A DNA stretch of 43,878 nucleotides from Candidatus Kapaibacterium sp. (GTDB taxonomy: Bacteria; Bacteroidota; Ignavibacteria; Kapaibacteriales; UBA2268), in contig JAMLHE010000020.1 in NCBI GenBank assembly GCA_023957315.1, forward strand, positions 1-43,878. Reading direction: 5' to 3'. Positions 31,291 to 38,034 of this stretch are shown here, piece after piece. Positions within the stretch are counted from its first letter, which is position 1. The number at the start of each line of letters is the position of its first letter. The translations under genes were made by a program, and so were the position numbers. The notes under the pieces are model-generated. The model was not told where the DNA came from. It did not search any database and saw nothing but the letters and a program-made list of their open reading frames with translations.

Positions 31291-31950
31291 TTATCTAATT
31301 ACTAATTGGTCAGCTTGGTAAATTTTAACACCCGGAATTTCACGAGTGCCGGCGGCAATAGCATTTTTTATATAACTGTGATTGATTTCAAGATATTCTC
31401 TCGGAATTTCATTTTCATTGGTGATTTCGTACTTCCATACCTTTCGTATTGCTTTTGATTTGTCGGCTTCTAATTCCTGTTTGCGATTATCCAAGACCAT
31501 GGAATTAATCGTTGATTCAACAGGAATTTCCGGGACTTCTCCCGATGCTTCGGCTGCTTTTCTTGCTTCATCGGCAATCCGTAATTCTTCACGTTTGGCT
31601 TCTTCGATTCTTCGCAATTCTTCCTGCCTGGCTTTTTCAAGCTCAACTTCGAATCGAAGTATTTGAGAGCGCAGCCCTTTAATTGCAGCTGTTAAATCTT
31701 CGGTAAGCTTTTTGGCGTACTCATCAATCTGTCGCTTTTCTTGCAAGATTGGAGCTGTTAAATCTTTGCGTTGTTTCTCAATTGTCTTCTCAATTGTAGA
31801 GCTTTTCTTTACCAAATCCTTGGCATAACTTAGAGAAGTCACCGAGTTGACAACAACGTTATCGCATAATTTTGCGATTTCAGTAATTTGGCTTTTTGCT
31901 TCATTGAAAACAACTAAAGCCTCGGTTGAAGATACTAATTCATTCATCAT
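31291..31950 (-). CDS. Coiled-coil protein of the phage recombination module
   Basis: The 219-residue protein has a long charged coiled coil (residues about 55-140, with EELRRIEEAKREELRIADEA). A C-terminal compact part follows (KVWKYEITNENEIPREYLEI then ...AIAAGTREIPGVKIYQADQL). This end is, from memory, a recurring domain in phage proteins beside exonucleases and annealases. The gene is coupled to the exonuclease by 10 bases. It may load or regulate the exonuclease or be a novel annealing protein. Low certainty on function. Confidence 0.55.
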   Translation of the reverse strand: MMNELVSSTEALVVFNEAKSQITEIAKLCDNVVVNSVTSLSYAKDLVKKSSTIEKTIEKQRKDLTAPILQEKRQIDEYAKKLTEDLTAAIKGLRSQILRFEVELEKARQEELRRIEEAKREELRIADEARKAAEASGEVPEIPVESTINSMVLDNRKQELEADKSKAIRKVWKYEITNENEIPREYLEINHSYIKNAIAAGTREIPGVKIYQADQLVIR

Positions 31951-31960
31951 AAATCCTTAA

Positions 31961-33052
31961 TTAATTTGTGGAACTGATTAAATTCAAGGCATACTCTTTT
32001 GCAGGCAATCGCTTAATATTTTTATTCATATCGCTGCCATTGATTTTGCCATTAATGATAGTTATTTCCTTTGGATCTTCCCATTCACATTGGAATGCTC
32101 CCAATAAGAATGGGATTTTCTTTGCTTGAATAGAGTCTGTTTGGTCTTTCAAGTGATATGTTGGTTCATTTTGCCAATCTTTCGGAGCCAGGTTAAATAC
32201 TTTTTGAGGCTGTAATCCAAAAGATTGTTCTGCAATTTGTTTATACATGTGTAATTGAATTTCGTGGTCATCAAAAAAGCCTGATTTGCCTGATTTGAAG
32301 TCAATAACAGCAATAATTCTGATGTCTTGATTTGTCTCCTTTGCCTCGCCTTTTCTTTCTCCGGTTTTGTAAGTTTCACCCCAAAACCCTTTTTGTGGAA
32401 TAGTCATTTCGCAGATTAAATCAAGAGTTCCTGCATACTTCAATCCATTGTGATTGTAAATACCTACTACTTCCGCAACGATTGGCTCTACTTGATAATC
32501 CAAGAAGAACTGAATGATAGAGAGCATATCCTTTTTCAAACTCCATTGCCAATCTGAAATATCGTAAGGGATTTGATTCTCACTTGCATACAGAGCCAAT
32601 CGAGTAGAAATGCTGTCCAAATCGAAGTATCTCTCTAAAGCAATATCGCTTGAACGGAGATAATCCGCTACAAACATGTGCATGATTGTGCCGTTATGCG
32701 CCCGCTCTTTCATGTAAGCGTTGAACTTTTCCATGCCCATATCGCCAATCATCTTCTTCAAACCATAGCTGAGGGGAGTTGTTTTGTCAATAATCGTTGT
32801 TACGGAAGGGTAGAAGGTGACATTTTGACCTTCGATTGTGAAATAATAACGCATCCCGGACTGATTGAATCTGTAAACTGTAGGTAGTTTCAGTTTATCG
32901 TGGAATGCTCGATTGAAATAATGAGGCTCCATTATTTCATATTCGGCTTGACTTGGAACTAAGTTTTTAGACAAGTCATTCATTTGTTTACCGAACATCT
33001 CTATAGAATTTTGAATTCCGGCGAGAAATTCCATTGTTTTAGTACCACTCAT
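31961..33052 (-). CDS. PD-(D/E)XK (RecB-like) exonuclease
   Basis: The 363-residue protein carries the RecB-like nuclease set. This is the N-terminal GTIMHMF (GxxxH, 121-127), GTLDLICE with Asp211, IIAVIDFKSGKS with Asp251 and Lys253, and EIQLHMYK (Gln266) after it. These are expected of a metal-dependent 5'-3' exonuclease, as in lambda-type recombination modules. It has AAGG before its ATG. The catalytic residues appear intact. Confidence 0.85.
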   Translation of the reverse strand: MSGTKTMEFLAGIQNSIEMFGKQMNDLSKNLVPSQAEYEIMEPHYFNRAFHDKLKLPTVYRFNQSGMRYYFTIEGQNVTFYPSVTTIIDKTTPLSYGLKKMIGDMGMEKFNAYMKERAHNGTIMHMFVADYLRSSDIALERYFDLDSISTRLALYASENQIPYDISDWQWSLKKDMLSIIQFFLDYQVEPIVAEVVGIYNHNGLKYAGTLDLICEMTIPQKGFWGETYKTGERKGEAKETNQDIRIIAVIDFKSGKSGFFDDHEIQLHMYKQIAEQSFGLQPQKVFNLAPKDWQNEPTYHLKDQTDSIQAKKIPFLLGAFQCEWEDPKEITIINGKINGSDMNKNIKRLPAKEYALNLISSTN

Positions 33053-33066
33053 AAGGCTGACCTTTA

Positions 33067-33174
33067 TTAGATTGTAAATAAAATTGATATAAAGAGAACA
33101 TAAATTATCATTGTTGTGATGCTACAGATAAGGTATTTGGTCATGTTTCGCTTCTCGCTGAGGTCTAATTTCAT
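33067..33174 (-). CDS. Small membrane protein, 35 residues
   Basis: The gene starts at the ATG at 33174, overlapping the stop of the previous gene (ATGA), and ends at TAA 14 bases before the exonuclease. After 12 charged residues it is one hydrophobic span (YLICSITTMIIYVLFISILF). Coupled start and continuous frame support it, but its size leaves doubt. Confidence 0.4.
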   Translation of the reverse strand: MKLDLSEKRNMTKYLICSITTMIIYVLFISILFTI

Positions 33175-33404
33175 TCTATTAAATCCTGTATGATTTTTTC
33201 GAGTTCATCAATTTCATTAGCGATAAGCGGCTTGAGAATAAGCTTCTCAGCTTCTTGAAGTTTTTGCAAGAAGTCAAGCTTCTCGCGTTTGATTAATTCA
33301 ACTCGAAGCCATTCGTCGAGCAAAAGCCCGGATTCGAGTTTTTCGTCAGCTTTTTGTAGAACTTCTAAATAAAGCCGGTGGTCGTGTAGATTTTTTTTTG
33401 CCAT
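33171..33404 (-). CDS. Hypothetical small helical protein
   Basis: The 77-residue protein is strongly helical and charged (EVLQKADEKLESGLLLDEWL), with no cysteine or membrane segment. It precedes the membrane microprotein and exonuclease genes in the early operon. Function unknown. Confidence 0.5.
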   Translation of the reverse strand: MAKKNLHDHRLYLEVLQKADEKLESGLLLDEWLRVELIKREKLDFLQKLQEAEKLILKPLIANEIDELEKIIQDLIE

Positions 33405-33465
33405 CTCGTGGCTCCTTAGTATATTTGTATAACATTAGTTTGTTCGCTCTTGCAAGGTTTCAACG

Positions 33466-33792
33466 TCAATTGGTAACTGCAAGGGCGTTATTTTTTTTGT
33501 TCATTTCGTAAATTCTCATTCCTTCGCGCATCAGTCTGTCAAAGAATATATCAGGTATTTTTCGTGGCTGCTTGGCAAGTTCTGCCTTTTCTTCTTCAGT
33601 AAGTAGAGCTTCCTTACATGCTTTCGCTTCTGCAATTTGGAATGCTTCGAGCGAATATTTCCTTCTCGTTCCGGCAATTTGCGTAGGTTGCAAATATCCT
33701 TTCCTAATCCACTCATAAAGCGTCTTTCGGGTGGTCTTTGTTTCCTTCGAAAGTTGCAGAAGGTTGAATCTTCGGTTATCGTTTGTCATCAT
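33466..33792 (-). CDS. MerR/excisionase-like HTH regulator
   Basis: Residues about 8-50 form a winged HTH (NLLQLSKETKTTRKTLYEWI, followed by RKGYLQPTQIAGTRRKYS). This is the MerR/excisionase pattern in which a helix reads DNA and an Arg/Lys-rich wing follows. The C-terminal 50 residues of this 108-residue protein are helical. It could be the phage excisionase or an early regulator; the integrase is 5.4 kb away on the other strand. Confidence 0.7.
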   Translation of the reverse strand: MMTNDNRRFNLLQLSKETKTTRKTLYEWIRKGYLQPTQIAGTRRKYSLEAFQIAEAKACKEALLTEEEKAELAKQPRKIPDIFFDRLMREGMRIYEMNKKNNALAVTN

Positions 33793-34046
33793 TTCCCCGA
33801 GCGTCGAATAATTTGAAATGCTTTGTATGTAAAAAACCCAAAGTAAACTGTGCCACTAACGATGCCGATATATCCCAATGTTTTGAAAAACGGCAGCAAA
33901 TCTGTCACGTGAGGCATTGCGGTTGCTAAATTGTAGCTGTTTGCAGTCAACAAGAACATACATGCTGCAAGTCCCAAGAGCACCGCTATACGCTTTAAAT
34001 CATGGTTTATAAAGTACCAAAAGTTGAATGTTCTACGTGCTTTCAT
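33789..34046 (-). CDS. Small membrane protein, two segments
   Basis: The 85-residue protein has two hydrophobic segments (AVLLGLAACMFLLTANS and FFKTLGYIGIVSGTVYFGF) with basic flanks. It may be an exclusion or early membrane protein. It overlaps both neighbours by 4 bases. Confidence 0.5.
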   Translation of the reverse strand: MKARRTFNFWYFINHDLKRIAVLLGLAACMFLLTANSYNLATAMPHVTDLLPFFKTLGYIGIVSGTVYFGFFTYKAFQIIRRSGK

Positions 34047-34429
34047 CTTGTCTCCATATAAAAGTGATTTAAATATTTCATATCTTCGTCAGCTTCACGT
34101 CCGGCATTCTTGCAGCCTTCGCAATCAGCAACAAAACGGTGATGATTTGAGTGTGGAGCATCGGGAATATGTTCTTCATTGATTTGCTTAACCAATTCTG
34201 GAATACTTTTTGTGTATTCGCGCGCAAATTCTTCAATAGATTTCAATCCGATTACTGATTCAGTTAGCTCTGTTAAAGCATCAACATGACCGTCAATCCA
34301 AGCATTCATAACAGATTGGAATTCTTTTGAATCACGCAAATCAAATTCTATTGTCACAGATGCAAATACTTCAAAGAATGATTTGCCTGCCATTAGACCG
34401 TCGTAAACTGATTTAGCTACAGTTGTCAT
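34043..34429 (-). CDS. Hypothetical phage protein with His/Cys cluster
   Basis: The 128-residue product has a helical first 80 residues and a C-terminal cluster HHRFVADCEGCKNAG (His, His, Cys, Cys), a possible single metal site. It is coupled to both neighbours. No known family was recognised. Confidence 0.5.
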   Translation of the reverse strand: MTTVAKSVYDGLMAGKSFFEVFASVTIEFDLRDSKEFQSVMNAWIDGHVDALTELTESVIGLKSIEEFAREYTKSIPELVKQINEEHIPDAPHSNHHRFVADCEGCKNAGREADEDMKYLNHFYMETR

Positions 34430-34680
34430 ATAGCCTCCTGAATTATTACTTTGTAGCGGCTGTTTGTGACCTTGTTTGACAGTTTCGCTTTTACTTCAGC
34501 AGTCAAAATCGCAGAATATGGAATATTTGTTTTTTTATCACTAAGCCTGCAAAGTTCATCATGAATTTCTTCAATACATTCATCCCAATTTTGCAAAGGT
34601 TCAGTCCTTGCAATGTGATTTACCAAGAGGTCAGCAATTGCTCGCCCGGCTTTTGTCGAGAAAGCGGAATTCTTAGACAT
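34426..34680 (-). CDS. Hypothetical small phage protein
   Basis: The 84-residue helical protein starts MSKNSAFSTKAGRAIADLLV. It overlaps the following gene by 4 bases and starts one base after the preceding stop. No further assignment. Confidence 0.5.
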   Translation of the reverse strand: MSKNSAFSTKAGRAIADLLVNHIARTEPLQNWDECIEEIHDELCRLSDKKTNIPYSAILTAEVKAKLSNKVTNSRYKVIIQEAI

Positions 34681-34681
34681 T

Positions 34682-34942
34682 TTAGCCTCCTAATTTATAG
34701 TAAAAGGTTAGCTGATGCAACGGTAAATGTGGATTGTCCATAATCACATTGGAATCCAATCTCGACCGTAGCCTTCCAAGTTCTTCTTTCGTACGAAGAA
34801 CCAATGTAACTTCGCGTGAAGATACTCCGTAAGCATCTTGAAGCTCAAGCAGCATTTGATTGAGCCTGCGATTGATGTCCTTCAAGTCTTTTGCCCATTC
34901 TTTATGTTGAATGATGCCGGGGTGATTTAATTTTTTACTCAT
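34682..34942 (-). CDS. Hypothetical early phage protein
   Basis: The start at 34942 is chosen because AAAGGA lies just upstream; a longer frame begins at 34981 inside the previous gene. The 86-residue product is helical and basic (WAKDLKDINRRLNQMLLELQ). Family unknown. Confidence 0.5.
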   Translation of the reverse strand: MSKKLNHPGIIQHKEWAKDLKDINRRLNQMLLELQDAYGVSSREVTLVLRTKEELGRLRSRLDSNVIMDNPHLPLHQLTFYYKLGG

Positions 34943-34946
34943 AATT

Positions 34947-35123
34947 CTATCCTTTATTAGTGATATTTTGTTCATAAGCAAGTCTGATGAGCTTTCTAAT
35001 AACTTCGCTCTTATTTTTCACATTCATTTTCTTTGTGAGTTGAAGAAGTTTGTTTCTGTGTTCATCATCAAGTTCTACTGTGAACGTTGATTTTGCAAGG
35101 CTTTCTTTGATTTCGAGTTTCAT
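34947..35123 (-). CDS. RHH-type small DNA-binding protein
   Basis: The ATG at 35123 gives 58 residues. The N-terminal strand KSTFTVELDDEHRNKLLQLT is followed by helices with NKSEVIRKLIRLAYEQ, the usual ribbon-helix-helix order. A possible binding site is the inverted repeat 35191-35231, just upstream. It is probably an early-operon autoregulator. Confidence 0.65.
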   Translation of the reverse strand: MKLEIKESLAKSTFTVELDDEHRNKLLQLTKKMNVKNKSEVIRKLIRLAYEQNITNKG

Positions 35124-35190
35124 GTTATTCAAAATTTTATTCCAAATTCTAAGTATTTTTATTTGCATTGTAAGAAAAAAGTAATATCTT

Positions 35191-35231
35191 TGTAAAGTTA
35201 TGTTTGACACTTGTAAGGAAATAACTTTACA
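35191..35231. repeat. 11-bp inverted repeat between two RHH genes
   Basis: The arms TGTAAAGTTAT (35191-35201) and ATAACTTTACA (35221-35231) are perfect and 19 bases apart. They sit upstream of the 58-residue RHH gene start and end one base before the previous gene's stop. A likely operator or a weak terminator. Confidence 0.6.
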
Positions 35232-35432
35232 TCATCTTGCTACAAGGCGTTTAAAGCGTTCCGGGTCATCCTTGAAGACTTCGAGTCCTGCTTTAATGCA
35301 ATGCGATGCAGCGTTAGTGTCTCTCGGGAGCAAGAAGAATGCTTTAACTTTCTGTATTCTCTCTTGTAAGTCACGCTTGACATAAACAGTAAGCTGTTTG
35401 TCTTTTTCAATCTGTACGGGCTGATTGCTCAT
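35232..35432 (-). CDS. RHH-like protein, first gene of the early operon
   Basis: The start at 35432 has AAAGGA upstream; a longer frame from 35474 is less likely. The 66-residue product begins MSNQPVQIEKDKQLTVYVKR, a strand-helix layout resembling RHH proteins, and ends with basic KRLVAR. It is the first gene after the early promoter, so it may control early transcription. Confidence 0.55.
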   Translation of the reverse strand: MSNQPVQIEKDKQLTVYVKRDLQERIQKVKAFFLLPRDTNAASHCIKAGLEVFKDDPERFKRLVAR

Positions 35433-35528
35433 TTTGTAATCCTTTATATTTGTTAAAAAAACCGTGTTATTCATTTTGTTCAGGCTAAGCGTATTGTGTA
35501 ATTTCTACATATTTAATTTGTTTCTAAT

Positions 35529-35549
35529 ATTTACAGTACAAATGTAAAT
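35529..35549. promoter_or_regulatory. Operator-like inverted repeat over the early promoter
   Basis: The arms ATTTACA and TGTAAAT, 7 bp each, are 7 bases apart. The repeat overlaps the -7 element of the early promoter, so a bound repressor would block it. Three TTTCGA hexamers (35555, 35576, 35585) lie just beyond, around the -33 element, and may be further sites. Confidence 0.5.
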
Positions 35550-35571
35550 AAAGTTTTCGAGACATGCAAGA
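35539..35571 (-). promoter_or_regulatory. Main early (leftward) promoter
   Basis: On the minus strand it is TCTTGC, 18 bases, TTACATTTG, with the -7 part exactly TAnnTTTG. It lies 107 bases before the first early gene. It has the same spacing as the promoters at 16643, 16837, 23492 and 40708. Confidence 0.65.
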
Positions 35572-35619
35572 AATATTTCGATTATTTCGAGAAATTTTTA
35601 TAAATTTTTATTTTTATCG

Positions 35620-35994
35620 ATGAAAAACCTACAACCATCAGAAAGACTTGAATTGTTTTTGAAGCAGAAGGGCTGGTCGTATGACCATTTTGCCAACATA
35701 ATCAATGTTTCAAAAAGTGGTTCCGACAAATATGTTGGAAGCGGAAAAAAAAGCACTTATTCAGCAAAGATATTACCAAAACTTTCGATGGCTGACCTAA
35801 ATATTTCGTGGTATCTTACTGGTGAGGGTGAAATGTTGTTATCTTCAACCAAAAAAGGCGAAACAGAAATCATTCAAAACATAAAATTACCCGATTTGAA
35901 AAATATGACCACCAACGAAATACGTGAGTTACTCAAGTGGTTCGACGAGAATCACGACAAATTGAAATCTATTGTAAGTGCATTAGATAAATAA
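35620..35994 (+). CDS. HTH repressor-like protein (immunity region)
   Basis: The 124-residue protein has the layout of Bacteroidetes-phage repressors. An HTH at residues about 5-50 (RLELFLKQKGWSYDHFANII) is followed by the motif LNISWYLTGEGEML. The C-terminus is a short charged helix. It lacks a peptidase domain, so it is not a full CI/LexA. It diverges from the early operon across the operator region, the standard position for a lysogeny regulator. Confidence 0.75.
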   Translation: MKNLQPSERLELFLKQKGWSYDHFANIINVSKSGSDKYVGSGKKSTYSAKILPKLSMADLNISWYLTGEGEMLLSSTKKGETEIIQNIKLPDLKNMTTNEIRELLKWFDENHDKLKSIVSALDK

Positions 35995-36028
35995 TCACAT
36001 TTTTATTAAATATTTTTAGGAGCCTCTC

Positions 36029-36478
36029 ATGAAAAAGTCTTTACTCATCGTAGCTTTAACAGTATTTTTTGTTTTTACTGCATGCACCCCTGTGATTTAT
36101 CGGAATATGGCAGATTGTGATAAATCTGATGTTGATGTTTTCAAAGATATTACAACCATACTCATGCAAGAAGAATTCACGATCAAAAACGCTAACGAAA
36201 ATATTGGTTTTCTTGTTGCAGAACGAGAAACTGCACCTTTGTATGCCGGCGGTTACGGTTCAAAAATAGTCTGGGAGTTTAATGTCCGCAACGGAAAAAT
36301 TATGGGAACATACAAAACATTTCTCTATGAATCCAATCTTTCCGGAGGCATTAAAGAAACAATGCAACCAACCTATGGTAGCGATAAAACAGGCAAAGGC
36401 GAAGTTACTTATTGGAATGTCCGCAATTCTATCGAGCGAGTCTGTAACTCAAAAATCGTTGTTATGGAAGTCAAATAA
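36029..36478 (+). CDS. Lipoprotein, probable lysogenic conversion gene
   Basis: The first 22 residues form a lipoprotein signal with lipobox FTAC (Cys19). The mature part of the 149-residue protein is a mixed alpha/beta domain without known motifs. It lies right after the repressor in the same direction, so it is probably expressed in the lysogen. Surface lipoproteins of prophages often block superinfection. The leader resembles that of the next gene. Confidence 0.65.
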   Translation: MKKSLLIVALTVFFVFTACTPVIYRNMADCDKSDVDVFKDITTILMQEEFTIKNANENIGFLVAERETAPLYAGGYGSKIVWEFNVRNGKIMGTYKTFLYESNLSGGIKETMQPTYGSDKTGKGEVTYWNVRNSIERVCNSKIVVMEVK

Positions 36479-36512
36479 TCTTCTTTTTATTAATTATTTT
36501 TAGGAGTCTTTA

Positions 36513-36941
36513 ATGAAAACTGTTTACACCTTAGTAGCACTCGTTGCTGTTTCTATTTTATTTGTCTCTTGCAGTAAATCTACCAAAGACGAGATATACG
36601 ATTTGGCAGTCAAAGAAGTAAAAAAGAATTTGTTGTCACCTAGTAGTGCCAAGTTTGAAAAGCTGGAAGAAGGTGATTTTGAACTTCTTGATTCAGCCGG
36701 CACTGAATATGGCTTCAGTTTTCTTGGTCTTAAAGCAAAAGATGAAAACGGCGATGAATTAGTACTCTCAGAGGAGGCTAAGCAGAATCCCACCTACTCT
36801 TTGGCAGTAGTTAACCTGAGATATGAATCTAAGAACGCTTTGGGAGTAATGATAGCAAACCGCAGGCAGATGGCGTTTATGAAGTATCATTTTTCAGATG
36901 GTCAAAAATCAAATTGGCATTATGTAGAAATACCGAAATAA
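36513..36941 (+). CDS. Lipoprotein, probable lysogenic conversion gene
   Basis: The 142-residue protein starts with a lipoprotein signal and lipobox FVSC (Cys20). The mature domain has strands with a few aromatic residues (EYGFSFLGLKA, AVVNLRYES). It may be related to the preceding lipoprotein in role, not clearly in sequence. It ends before a strong terminator, so the repressor and two lipoproteins form one unit. Possible exclusion function. Confidence 0.65.
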   Translation: MKTVYTLVALVAVSILFVSCSKSTKDEIYDLAVKEVKKNLLSPSSAKFEKLEEGDFELLDSAGTEYGFSFLGLKAKDENGDELVLSEEAKQNPTYSLAVVNLRYESKNALGVMIANRRQMAFMKYHFSDGQKSNWHYVEIPK

Positions 36942-36954
36942 CACCTGCCACTCC

Positions 36955-36984
36955 AAGGGTACGGTAAATCATCGTACCCTTTTT
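36955..36984 (+). terminator. Rho-independent terminator of the repressor-lipoprotein operon
   Basis: A perfect 9-bp stem AAGGGTACG/CGTACCCTT with a 9-base loop is followed by a T-run, starting 14 bases after the lipoprotein stop. Confidence 0.9.
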
Positions 36985-36986
36985 GG

Positions 36987-37012
36987 GGGGTGTCGTGTTT
37001 CACGACATCCCC
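36987..37012. repeat. Second stable palindrome
   Basis: GGGGTGTCGTG and CACGACATCCCC form a stem with one bulged T and a TTT loop. It follows the terminator after 2 bases. It may be a backup terminator or a short structured RNA element. Confidence 0.7.
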
Positions 37013-37028
37013 ATAAACAGAGGCTTTC

Positions 37029-37060
37029 AAAGCTACTATCGGTATTACCGATAGTAGGTC
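37029..37060. repeat. Near-palindromic 32-bp element, copy 1 (leader of Bro-N gene)
   Basis: The core CTACTATCGG-TATTA-CCGATAGTAG is a perfect 10-bp stem. A second copy with two changes lies inside the coding region of the same gene (37298-37329). Position is 75-105 bases before the ATG at 37134. Confidence 0.85.
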
Positions 37061-37133
37061 GAACTAAACAAAATTTGCAGAAATGAGTGAAAAAATTAAA
37101 TACGCTTAACCCGTTTATCAAAGGAGCAATAAA

Positions 37134-37898
37134 ATGCAATTAGTAGTTTTTAAATATCAAAACACGGAAGAGAATATGCTAAATGAAATTAAAACCGTCG
37201 AGATTAACGATGAAATATGGTTTGTTGCAACAGATGTTTGCAAAGCTTTAGAAATTGTCAACGTTCCCGATGCAGTAAGCCGTCTTGATGATGACGAAAA
37301 GCTACTATCGGTAGTACCGATAGCAGGTCAAGAACACAGAGTGACACTGATTAGCGAGAGTGGGCTTTATAACTTGATATTCAAAAGTAGGAAATCATCC
37401 GCCCAACAATTCCGAAAATGGATTACAAAAGAAGTGATTCCATCTATCCGGAAAAAAGGATATTACGGCAAAATTGACAGGTCTCAGTTGCCGAATTTCA
37501 TTACCAGATACAAGGACAATTACCACAAACTTCCAGCTAACTATTTTTCTGTTATCAGCGAAATGTTTGCAAGGCTCTATATTGAATTTGAAAAAATTGG
37601 TTATCAAATTCCTGATAGAGGTCAGGACGGCAAGCAAATGATGCCCGACATATCCGTTGGGCGAGGATTCGCTAAATACCTTCGTGACATAGAATCAGAA
37701 TTTTACGACCAACACAAAACTTACAACCATACTTTCCCTGACGGCAAAGAAGTTGACGCCAATATGTATCATATTGATGCAATCCCTGTATTCATCAGAT
37801 ATATTCATGAAAAGTGGATCCCCGAAAATGCTTTAAACTATTTTAAATACAGAGACCCTTTGGCACTTGAATACTTGCCTAAATTGTTAAAAGAATAA
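37134..37898 (+). CDS. Bro-N family antirepressor-like protein
   Basis: Residues about 8-110 of this 254-residue protein are a Bro-N domain. VEINDEIWFVATDVCKALEI is followed by DDDEKLLSVVPIAGQEHRV, LISESGLYNLIFKSRKSSAQ and FRKWITKEVIPSIRKKGYY. The C-terminal 140 residues are helical and not identified with certainty; a P63C-like domain is possible. Such proteins act as antirepressors or early regulators in phages. AAAGGAG precedes the ATG. It carries copy 2 of the palindromic element within codons 55-65. Confidence 0.8.
   Translation: MQLVVFKYQNTEENMLNEIKTVEINDEIWFVATDVCKALEIVNVPDAVSRLDDDEKLLSVVPIAGQEHRVTLISESGLYNLIFKSRKSSAQQFRKWITKEVIPSIRKKGYYGKIDRSQLPNFITRYKDNYHKLPANYFSVISEMFARLYIEFEKIGYQIPDRGQDGKQMMPDISVGRGFAKYLRDIESEFYDQHKTYNHTFPDGKEVDANMYHIDAIPVFIRYIHEKWIPENALNYFKYRDPLALEYLPKLLKE
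37298..37329 (+). repeat. Near-palindromic 32-bp element, copy 2 (inside Bro-N coding region)
   Basis: It matches the leader copy at 30 of 32 positions and encodes the KLLSVVPIAGQ segment. The two changes are a central T to G and a T to C in the second arm. Confidence 0.85.
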
Positions 37899-37963
37899 AA
37901 ATATACGCTTAACCGATTTTCAAAGAACATAGACATTATTTTCATTGTTGTTATAATATCTAC

Positions 37964-37995
37964 TGCGAATATATGATATATTTCATATATACGCA
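37964..37995. promoter_or_regulatory. Operator-like palindrome before the tandem-HTH regulator
   Basis: TGCG-A-ATATATGA and TCATATAT-A-CGCA, arms of 13 bases with one mismatch, flank a 6-base spacer. It lies 39 bases before the ATG at 38035, a fitting place for autoregulation by the regulator encoded there. Confidence 0.6.
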
Positions 37996-38034
37996 AATAA
38001 AATATGCAAATTTTCATATTTATTTTTTAAAATT

